A stretch of DNA of 8,663 nucleotides from COE1 sp964387365 (GTDB lineage: Bacteria; Bacillota; Clostridia; Lachnospirales; Lachnospiraceae): the NCBI GenBank assembly GCA_964387365.1, contig CAYLWP010000114.1:1-8663 (forward strand), written 5' to 3'. Made by a program: the position numbers and the translations under genes. Positions 1 through 5,671 of the stretch are shown here, piece after piece (positions within the stretch are counted from its first letter, which is position 1; every line of letters starts with the position of its first letter). A model generated the notes under the pieces. The model worked only from the letters and a program-made list of their open reading frames with translations, did not search any database and was not told the DNA's origin.

Positions 1-15
1 ATAAAATTGATTATT

Positions 16-549
16 TTATCTCATGAATTCCGTTTTGATTCTGTTATCCTGAATGTCACGGACTGTATACTTTTCATCTGTGTGTCCAAGAGCAATTGCA
101 CAACAAGGTACCATACCTTCCGGAAGATTCAGTTCCTTCACCAATTCCTGATTAGCAGGTAATGTTCCTACTGCGCCCCAGATGTGGCAGGCTCCTACGC
201 CAAGCTCAGTTGCAGCGATAGCCATATTATGTACAACGATGGCGGCATTGGAATAACTGATATTACCCGCCTGTGGTGATGGCAGTGCAGATGATACAAG
301 AATCACTGTCTGTGCACCGTAAAACGGACGTATATCCGGATTGCCGGTAACCGTTGCCATATGCTTTTCCCATTTATCCAGAAATTCCTTGTTGCTGATT
401 ACAGTCAGGCTTAAGCTGTCATACATACCGCGTCCTACCGGAGCCGCATAAGCTGCCTTTAAAATTTCCTGCAATTCTGCTTTCGTGATACTTTCACCAT
501 TAAAGTTTCTGATTGATTTTCTGCTATAAAGTGCTTCTAATGTGTTCAT
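16..549 (-). CDS. Nitroreductase family protein (FMN-dependent)
   Basis: A 177-aa protein of the nitroreductase-like fold, expected to bind FMN and use NAD(P)H to reduce nitro, quinone or related substrates in the cytoplasm; the substrate cannot be read from sequence. The N-terminus has the typical phosphate-binding stretch SRKSIRNF (residues 9-16), followed by the AAYAAPVGRG region. The middle carries the conserved alanine-rich helix (AAIVVHNMAIAATELG) and then GACHIWGA, where family members contact the flavin. The C-terminus ends with ALGHT..KYTVRD...NRI, also usual. At 177 aa it is a normal short, single-domain member. I chose the ATG at 549 because GGAGG lies 7 nt upstream; an ATG 24 nt further up lies ahead of that site. 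It follows the membrane-protein gene by 92 bp on the same strand, with a possible promoter of its own. Family assignment is firm, physiological role unknown. Confidence 0.9.
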   Translation of the reverse strand: MNTLEALYSRKSIRNFNGESITKAELQEILKAAYAAPVGRGMYDSLSLTVISNKEFLDKWEKHMATVTGNPDIRPFYGAQTVILVSSALPSPQAGNISYSNAAIVVHNMAIAATELGVGACHIWGAVGTLPANQELVKELNLPEGMVPCCAIALGHTDEKYTVRDIQDNRIKTEFMR

Positions 550-592
550 CGCATTACCTCCGTTTTCTTTCACTTATCTATTGTTGTCCTTC

Positions 593-653
593 TGATTATG
601 AATCAAAAATGGACTGTTCTATATATCTTATAACATTTATTTCATTTTTTCAA
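593..653 (-). promoter_or_regulatory. Possible nitroreductase promoter with a palindromic operator-like site
   Basis: On the minus strand TTGAAA (plus 648-653) is followed after 17 bp by TAAGAT (plus 625-630), a 5/6 plus 4/6 match to sigma-A boxes. It would start transcription near 618. Just downstream is the inverted repeat TGATT-ATG-AATCA (593-605), set within an outer GTCC/GGAC pair. Its position in the early leader would suit a repressor site or a small RNA hairpin, but no T-run follows, so it is not a terminator. The evidence is modest; the gene may instead be co-transcribed with the upstream membrane-protein gene. Confidence 0.35.
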
Positions 654-1394
654 ACGATTCTTAAGCTGACAGGTTTTATCCTTACAATGACTGCACTGCA
701 GTGTTTGATTCGAGCCGCTCCAGAATCGGTGCGGATATTTTGCATAGACAATTTCCCAATGGATCAAAACAATCAGCGATGTGAAAAACAGACTCCAGCT
801 GAAAAAGTTCTTTATAAACAGCATCGGAGTAAACATCATAAAATGTCCCCAGTCAAAGATTCGGCAGTTTACGCAGCATTTGTTTTTCATGATATATGTC
901 TGAAACGGGCAAAAGAACAGAATGCAAATATAGTCGCACAGAAAATAAAATACTGTAATCATCAGTAAATCTGCATCATTCAGCACTTCAAGCAGATATA
1001 ATATGCCCCAGACTGCATTAAACGACAGCCATGCCAGCATGACCTTCCACGCCTTGAGATTCTGCTCCTGCACGAATTGCAACAGTTCAAACTCGGAATA
1101 CCCCTGCACCTCCACATAGTTTTCTTCCTTGTTTTTCATCAACGCCATCGACAATTTTTTCCCCGGAAACAAATGTGAAATCATCATAACCATAAAAATT
1201 ACCCACAATACATGCAGCGGAGTAATGCCATAATCGACAATTCCAAGCGCAAACTGATAGGTCATGAACTCCACAAGCACTTCCTTATGCGTGATGTACA
1301 GAAATAACACAGCCAGAAAAATAGCCAGTCTTAGAATAAATTTAACCAGATATCGTTTCATCATATCTGTTTTTATGATTTTAGTTGCTGACAT
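642..1394 (-). CDS. Cys-rich polytopic membrane protein of unknown function
   Basis: I do not recognise a named family for this 250-aa protein. Hydrophobic stretches at about 17-36, 59-76, 117-136, 143-163 and 186-214 suggest five membrane segments. Between the fourth and fifth lies CCVNC (173-177), followed by an aromatic stretch RIFDWGHFMMFTP. The hydrophilic tail carries CSHCKDKTC (234-242). Two clustered cysteine sets on flanking hydrophilic segments suggest a metal (zinc or Fe-S) or redox site, which is inference. A GTG at 1406 is possible, but it overlaps the likely GAGGTG ribosome binding site; the ATG at 1394 sits 9 nt after that site and is preferred. The gene is transcribed away from the BlaI-type repressor gene and has its own near-consensus promoter sharing the -35 region with the repressor promoter. 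The nitroreductase gene follows it on the same strand, so the two may form an operon. Confidence 0.75.
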   Translation of the reverse strand: MSATKIIKTDMMKRYLVKFILRLAIFLAVLFLYITHKEVLVEFMTYQFALGIVDYGITPLHVLWVIFMVMMISHLFPGKKLSMALMKNKEENYVEVQGYSEFELLQFVQEQNLKAWKVMLAWLSFNAVWGILYLLEVLNDADLLMITVFYFLCDYICILFFCPFQTYIMKNKCCVNCRIFDWGHFMMFTPMLFIKNFFSWSLFFTSLIVLIHWEIVYAKYPHRFWSGSNQTLQCSHCKDKTCQLKNRLKK

Positions 1395-1433
1395 TTTGTT
1401 TGTCACCTCATATGTATTTTTTATTTATCTTTC

Positions 1434-1462
1434 ATAATACATTTCTGCTAACTGTTTGACAA
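1434..1462 (-). promoter_or_regulatory. Sigma-A promoter for the Cys-rich membrane protein
   Basis: Read on the minus strand, TTGTCA (plus 1457-1462) and TATTAT (plus 1434-1439) are separated by exactly 17 bp, each 5/6 to consensus. Predicted start is near 1427, giving a leader of about 33 nt to the ATG at 1394. Its -35 box lies on top of the -35 box of the opposite promoter, so RNA polymerase probably cannot occupy both at once. Confidence 0.7.
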
Positions 1463-1484
1463 TCCCTGAAATAACATTTATAAT
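1456..1484 (+). promoter_or_regulatory. Consensus sigma-A promoter of the BlaI-type repressor operon
   Basis: TTGACA (1456-1461), a 17-bp spacer and TATAAT (1479-1484) form a perfect match to the vegetative consensus. Transcription should begin around 1491, about 100 nt ahead of the repressor start. Such a strong promoter is normally held down by a repressor, and a BlaI/MecI-like operator begins at 1492, exactly at the predicted start point. Confidence 0.85.
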
Positions 1485-1491
1485 TCTTTTA

Positions 1492-1503
1492 TTACGATTG
1501 TAA
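1492..1503. promoter_or_regulatory. BlaI/MecI-type operator at the repressor's own promoter
   Basis: TTACGATTGTAA is a near-perfect inverted repeat. Read on the other strand it is TTACAATCGTAA, one base from the TACAnnTGTA core known for BlaI/MecI repressors. It covers about +1 to +12 of the predicted transcript, a position that would block initiation and so give autorepression. Two related sites occur before the lipoprotein gene (5448-5459 and 5508-5519). Assignment rests on motif match, placement and an adjacent blaI-like gene. Confidence 0.75.
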
Positions 1504-1590
1504 GATTTGTCAAGGCTGTATTACTTAAATTATGCCTGTGCAAAGAATTACTTTCTTTTTTGACTGTATCAGAAAGGTATGATTATTAAG

Positions 1591-1977
1591 ATGAGCGAAT
1601 TACCACAGATTTCGGAAGCTGAATTTGAAGTTATGAAGCTTGTATGGAAACATGCGCCAATCAGCACCAATGAAATAACAAAGAGATTAGTAAAAACCAC
1701 ATCATGGAGTCCAAAAACGATACAGACCCTTATTAAACGTCTTGTAACCAAGGGAGCTCTTTCCTATGAAAAGCAAAGCCGCGTTTTTGTTTATACACCG
1801 CTGGTAGAGGAAAGTGAATACATCGGTCAGGAAAGCAACTCCTTTTTAAAGCGGTTTTATGACGGTAATATCACTGCCATGCTGTCTGCATACATCGAAA
1901 ATGATAAGCTTTCCGAATCAGAGATAGAGCAATTGCGTTCTCTCCTCTCCGACAAATCCAAAAAAGGGGGAAACTAA
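1591..1977 (+). CDS. BlaI/MecI/CopY-family transcriptional repressor
   Basis: A 128-aa winged-helix repressor of the penicillinase-repressor family, expected to act as a DNA-binding dimer in the cytoplasm. The start LPQISEAEFEVMKLVW is the family signature for helix 1. The recognition helix region reads SWSPKTIQTLIKRLVTKG (38-55), with the near-invariant W, K-T, TL, R-L and K-G positions. The C-terminal half (about 72-120) is the dimerisation/cleavage region, where a BlaR1-type protease cuts in characterised systems. Length is normal (about 120-130 aa). A start at 1579 would add MIIK but lies 1 nt after the AGAAAGG site; 1591 fits the family N-terminus, though its spacing (13 nt) is long. The M56 gene starts 1 bp after the stop. 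Operator-like sites suggest control of itself and of the nearby lipoprotein gene. A beta-lactam link is not implied: no beta-lactamase or penicillin-binding sensor domain is visible. Confidence 0.93.
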   Translation: MSELPQISEAEFEVMKLVWKHAPISTNEITKRLVKTTSWSPKTIQTLIKRLVTKGALSYEKQSRVFVYTPLVEESEYIGQESNSFLKRFYDGNITAMLSAYIENDKLSESEIEQLRSLLSDKSKKGGN

Positions 1978-1978
1978 G

Positions 1979-3087
1979 ATGGCAGATTTTATGATACGCT
2001 TTTTATTATGCAATCTTGTTATCAGCAGTATCATTCTCCTTCTTTGTGCAGTCAGGCATCTATTGAGGCATATTCTGTCGAGCCGTATGCAATACCATCT
2101 GTGGATTTTGCTTCTTGGTCTCTTGTCAGTTCCCTTTATCCCGATACGTCTATCCTGATTTCCACATTTTTTTTCATGGCTTGAAGGTCTGCGCTTTTTT
2201 CGCATACCAGACAGCGAACCTATGATGAGTAATTTCTCTGTTGCAGAACCTATCGAGGCTACAAATCGAATGAATGACTTCGCTCTGTCAGCAGTCAAAC
2301 ACCCTACTGCGTCGGGCTTATCTTATGCGGCATATGGATTGCCGGTATTCTAACAAAAATTATTTTATTGGCGAACTCCCTTTTCCGTTTCCACAGATGG
2401 CAAAGATCCGCCCTGCCTCTGCAAAATGACGAAGTGCGCAGTTTGTATCATAACTGTCTTACGGAACTGAATATCAGAAAAGAAATTCCTGTGTACAGCA
2501 CTGCATTCCTAAAATCTCCTGTTATTGTAGGTCTGCTAAATCCGCGTATTTTTCTGCCGATTCATTTGATATCAGAGTTTTATGCATCTGCTACGCGATA
2601 TATGTTATTACATGAGTTGCAACACTACAGGCACAAAGATGCCTTAGTTAATTATCTGATAACACTTGCCGGTATCTTATATTGGTTCAATCCCTTTGTC
2701 CGCTATGCGTTAAAAGAAATGCGTAATGACCGAGAGGTTGCATGTGATACTTCCGTATTAGAAATGCTTAGTGAAGAGGATTACGAAGATTACGGCAATA
2801 CACTGATTTACTTTGCGGAGAAGATATCGCTTACCTCTTTTCCGTTTGCTGATGGTATTAGCGGAAGTATGAAACAGATGAAGCGACGCATTATCAACAT
2901 CGTAGCCTATGAGAAGCCGACATTACGCAAACGCCTAAAAGACATCTCTGCCTTTCTGCTGACTACGGTTCTACTCATTGGGTTTGCCCCCTTTCTTTCA
3001 CATCTGGCGGTCACATACTACAGGTATGTGACTCATGTGGCGGTTGTTATCCATTCATTCGGTATTGATAGTCCGGTATATCCTTAA
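1979..3087 (+). pseudogene. BlaR1-like M56 membrane metallopeptidase, disrupted
   Basis: The normal partner of a BlaI-type repressor: a polytopic zinc protease that senses a signal and triggers repressor cleavage. The ATG at 1979 has GGGGG 8 nt upstream. It encodes 59 residues with two membrane helices, then an in-frame TGA at 2156-2158, after which the same frame continues with family-like sequence (FPHFFSWLEG... to MNDFALS). Near 2285-2289 the frame shifts: the +2 frame resumes with SVSSQTPYCVGLIL and CGIWIAGIL, a membrane helix, and runs to 3087. That part is well conserved, with the zinc site HELQH (2611-2625), the third ligand Glu in NDREVACD (2734-2736) and a last membrane helix ending near 3000. 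No sensor domain follows; the last ~30 residues run through an inverted repeat and into the antisense of the lipoprotein gene, overlapping its 3' end by 41 bp. No ribosome binding site supports independent translation from the TTG at 2368. Two lesions point to a real pseudogene, though read errors cannot be excluded. Confidence 0.88.
3001..3044. repeat. Inverted repeat flanked by short direct repeats (33-bp period)
   Basis: GTCACATAC (3010-3018) and GTATGTGAC (3024-3032) form a perfect 9-bp inverted repeat with a 5-nt loop. It is flanked by CATCTGGCGGT (3001-3011) and CATGTGGCGGT (3034-3044), a 10/11 direct repeat offset by 33 bp. No T-run follows on either strand, so a standard intrinsic terminator is unlikely, although a hairpin between convergent genes could still slow polymerase. 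The pattern looks like one and a third units of a 33-bp repeat. It lies where the M56 protein stops resembling its family. Confidence 0.55.
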
Positions 3088-5368
3088 TTCCATCATTCAA
3101 TATTTTATTCCCCAGATATTGAAAACTTCCGTCCTCTGCAAGCCGAACAGTAAGCTCATGGGTTATAACGGCATCATCACAGATAACCATATCACATACT
3201 GCGTCTACCGTTAGCGTAATCATTCCGTCTTCCTTTTCTTTGATATCCGTAACCTCCGGCAATGATGTGCCAAAGAAAGTGGGTGCATAATGAAAGCACC
3301 CTAGGCTTGCATATGCGTAAGAGCGGTTTTCTTCATCAAATACTGCATATTCCCTTATCTGCTCTACAGTTACCGGCAGATACTCCATTATCAGACTCTC
3401 AAAATCTTCTTTGGGTATTCCGTTCGGATAATTCTCAGCATTAAATTTTTCCTGATATTTCATGCTATACAGGTATTCGTACATTCCGTTATAATCCAGT
3501 TCTTCCATATTCTCTGCATCCCAATTGGAGCACAAAATATTGTTTCCCTTATACCCCAATCCTTTCACATATTTTTCGGACATTTCACGTTTTTCTTCTG
3601 ATAATGGTTTTACTCTAATCAGGCAGCTTCCATCCATAACTTCGCTAACCTCAGGCGGTTCAGGAACACACAGCTCGTAGCAAAACCACCCCTTATCCGT
3701 ATATTTCCATTCCTTAATTCTAGTGTAGGAAATGTACTCTATTACCTGCTTGTTCTCTTGATTCCATGCAGTTCTTGCGCTTAAAACATACATATCCGTT
3801 CCATCAAAAATATATTTCATTCTTCCCAAACCACCGTCCGAATGAATCTCGTAAACCACTACGGAACCACTTTTCCCATGCATACATTCCCTAAGAAAAT
3901 AGTCAATACTTTCATAATTTTCCATATTGGAATAGGCAACCACAGTAGTCACAGGGTATCCACTTTCCTTTATTTTTTGTTGCATTGCAAGAAGAGTACT
4001 ATCGGAAAGCACAACATTGGATGCCTCTCCCTTGTCTGCCTGCATATAAAGCTCCGATGTTAACTGCAGCACGCTATTGCTATCATCCTGCGCTTCCTTG
4101 CGTTCCTTTTCATCAATCGGAAGCCCATATCCTTTTTCCCATACATCTGTCATTTCCTCTGTAGCGTTATACAGTTCCGTCCACTCATCCTCGGTTAGGC
4201 GTGGTGTATGCCATGTTACCTCATAGTTATTTTGTGAAGGTATTATCCTATTGGATACATACCGTACCGTTCCATCATCCAGCGGTCGAACCACCACCTC
4301 ATGAGCATACACTTTGGAAATCCCTGCATAAGGGAAAACCACATTGACCGCAAGCGTTATTGTTCCATTCTCATTTTCTGTATACGCAACCACTTCCGGA
4401 TATGGATACTCCGGGTACTCCACCTCATAAAAACCCCTTGGTTTATACTCGTAGATTGCATCCTCTGAATCATAGGTTGTTTTTGTCTGCAAGGTCTTGC
4501 CGTCAATGTTGAAATATGACATGATAATGTGTTCAAACTCCGCCTTAGGAATTCGATAAACCGCACCGGAATCCGGGTTCTCATCCGGTACATAGGGAAC
4601 ATGGCGTTCATATATGTTCTGATAAAAGATATCATACAAATCATAAAAATTCAGATTCCCGAAATCTTCTTCGCTCCAATCCACAAGAAACATATTATTC
4701 CACGCATAACCGATGGGAAGAAGATACTTCCTGTTAAGCTCCCTACATGTCTCATCTAACGGCTGCGCCCGGAGTGCGACATATTCTTCTGCATCGCTTA
4801 GTGTAAGCACATATTGCTCTTCCGAAAAATAAACACCTGAAAACATCAGGTAACCGTTTTCCGAATACGCCCAGTCATCAGCCATATAGTTCCCCGTGAA
4901 TACCTTCTGCAATTTACCATTTTCATAAACAAAATGCTTACTGACTACATTCACCTTTCCATCGCTAGTCTGCAAATCGTATTCTATCAATCTGCCCGAA
5001 TGAGTGACTTCCATCACAGAAAGCTTATCTTCTCTCTTAGCCTCAACCATTTCACAGAATCGAATTACCTGCTCTGCCTCAACCATATCAATCTGATTTT
5101 TGCTGTCAACAGTCGGATATCCATGCACGCCAAGCCGGTTGACTATATTGCGTATTACTTCTAAATCAGCAAATTTATTTTCTTTTGCGGCATTTTCATA
5201 AAGGTCCCCACATATATTCTGCAGCTTCTCTACATCTTCCTGACTCTTCTGTACCATATCTTCGACTTCCATAGGTTGTATTTCTGTTTGCATTGTAGTG
5301 GTGCATCCGGAAATCACAAGCAATAATATCATACTGATAGCTGCAAAATGCCTCTTTTTCCATAGCAT
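3047..5368 (-). CDS. Large surface lipoprotein with an internally duplicated domain
   Basis: A 773-aa predicted lipoprotein, exported by Sec and lipid-anchored on the outer face of the membrane. Residues 1-22 are a classic type II signal: basic MLWKKRHF, a hydrophobic core and the lipobox ISGC with Cys22. The mature part has no further membrane helix. It holds two copies of one module, about 46-377 and 430-757, with a constant offset near 380. Matching blocks include PLDETCRELNRKY (203-215) with PLSEEKREMSEKY (588-600), IPKAEFEHIIMSYF (273-286) with IPKEDFESLIMEYL (651-664), and HEVVVRPLDDG (356-366) with HELTVRLAEDG (737-747). I see no catalytic motif and do not recognise the module; it may belong to a Lachnospiraceae DUF family, possibly DUF6070-like, which I cannot confirm. 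An upstream TTG (5404) lacks a ribosome binding site and would spoil the signal peptide, so the ATG at 5368 is chosen. Its promoter region carries two BlaI-type sites, suggesting control by the repressor at 1591-1977. Confidence 0.85.
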   Translation of the reverse strand: MLWKKRHFAAISMILLLVISGCTTTMQTEIQPMEVEDMVQKSQEDVEKLQNICGDLYENAAKENKFADLEVIRNIVNRLGVHGYPTVDSKNQIDMVEAEQVIRFCEMVEAKREDKLSVMEVTHSGRLIEYDLQTSDGKVNVVSKHFVYENGKLQKVFTGNYMADDWAYSENGYLMFSGVYFSEEQYVLTLSDAEEYVALRAQPLDETCRELNRKYLLPIGYAWNNMFLVDWSEEDFGNLNFYDLYDIFYQNIYERHVPYVPDENPDSGAVYRIPKAEFEHIIMSYFNIDGKTLQTKTTYDSEDAIYEYKPRGFYEVEYPEYPYPEVVAYTENENGTITLAVNVVFPYAGISKVYAHEVVVRPLDDGTVRYVSNRIIPSQNNYEVTWHTPRLTEDEWTELYNATEEMTDVWEKGYGLPIDEKERKEAQDDSNSVLQLTSELYMQADKGEASNVVLSDSTLLAMQQKIKESGYPVTTVVAYSNMENYESIDYFLRECMHGKSGSVVVYEIHSDGGLGRMKYIFDGTDMYVLSARTAWNQENKQVIEYISYTRIKEWKYTDKGWFCYELCVPEPPEVSEVMDGSCLIRVKPLSEEKREMSEKYVKGLGYKGNNILCSNWDAENMEELDYNGMYEYLYSMKYQEKFNAENYPNGIPKEDFESLIMEYLPVTVEQIREYAVFDEENRSYAYASLGCFHYAPTFFGTSLPEVTDIKEKEDGMITLTVDAVCDMVICDDAVITHELTVRLAEDGSFQYLGNKILNDGIKDIPDYQYRMNG

Positions 5369-5447
5369 AACCTCTGTCTTCTCCCTACTCTGTTTCTGTT
5401 CCAATTACAGACGGACTACTTATATGTATCATTCCTATCTTCTAATC

Positions 5448-5459
5448 TTACATTTGTAA
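5448..5459. promoter_or_regulatory. BlaI-type operator in the lipoprotein leader
   Basis: TTACATTTGTAA (TTACAAATGTAA on the other strand) is a perfect 12-bp site with the exact TACAnnTGTA core of BlaI/MecI operators. It lies about +40 to +51 of the transcript predicted from the promoter at 5505-5533, so it could act as a roadblock. A weaker alternative promoter (TTGCGT, 17 bp, TATTAC, minus strand) would place this site directly against its -10 box. Confidence 0.72.
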
Positions 5460-5504
5460 TATTTAAGAACAAAAAAGCACGCAAATCCCTGTATACTCAT
5501 ATAA

Positions 5505-5533
5505 ATATTACACACGTAGGATTTATGTGTCAA
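5505..5533 (-). promoter_or_regulatory. Sigma-A promoter of the lipoprotein gene
   Basis: On the minus strand TTGACA (plus 5528-5533, perfect) and TAATAT (plus 5505-5510, 4/6) are separated by 17 bp. The predicted start near 5498 gives a leader of about 130 nt. It lies downstream of the bidirectional terminator, so the lipoprotein gene should form its own transcription unit, separate from the MCP gene. Confidence 0.7.
5508..5519. promoter_or_regulatory. Second BlaI-type operator, overlapping the lipoprotein -10 box
   Basis: TTACACACGTAG has one mismatch in the TACAnnTGTA core (TACACACGTA) and one in the flanks. It overlaps the -10 element and the adjacent spacer, a typical repressor position. 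Like the site before the repressor gene, it has CGTA in place of TGTA in one half. On its own it would be a weak call; its position and the strong companion site 49 bp away raise it. Confidence 0.55.
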
Positions 5534-5574
5534 GTTATTATTTGCTATTTATCACTATCTGTTCGAATTGTATT

Positions 5575-5626
5575 AAAAAAAAGTGAGACTGTAAATTTTT
5601 TATTACATTTACAGTCTCGCTTTTTT
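5575..5626. terminator. Bidirectional intrinsic terminator
   Basis: A 14-bp stem (GTGAGACTGTAAAT at 5583-5596, ATTTACAGTCTCGC at 5607-5620) with a 10-nt loop and a single imperfect pair (T.G on the plus strand, C.A on the minus). It is flanked by A8 on the left and T6 on the right, so each strand has a hairpin followed by a U-tract. On the minus strand it lies 52 nt after the MCP stop and should end that transcript. No plus-strand gene ends nearby, so its function in that direction is uncertain; it may block antisense transcription into the MCP gene. Confidence 0.9.
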
Positions 5627-5671
5627 AACATTTTTATAAACTTATTTTCGTACGCCGAAATCGGCAACGTC

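Noticed and set aside
513..968. Plus-strand ORF of 151 codons
   Set aside because: Antisense to the nitroreductase start and the membrane-protein gene; no ribosome binding site and no family-like sequence. The minus-strand genes explain the region.
1918..2298. Minus-strand ORF across the M56 N-terminal region
   Set aside because: Shadow of the broken M56 gene; low-complexity basic translation, and the plus strand shows clear family-like sequence in two frames.
3010..3032. Inverted repeat as an intrinsic terminator for the convergent genes
   Set aside because: The stem is good, but neither strand has a T-run after it; kept as a repeat only.
2368..3087. The C-terminal M56 part as an intact stand-alone gene
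   Set aside because: Its only start is a TTG inside a membrane helix with no ribosome binding site, and the same frame continues upstream as M56 sequence. It is part of the broken gene.
1591..3087. A beta-lactam resistance operon (blaI-blaR1-blaZ)
   Set aside because: There is no beta-lactamase gene and no penicillin-binding sensor domain on the M56 protein; the target suggested by the operators is the lipoprotein.
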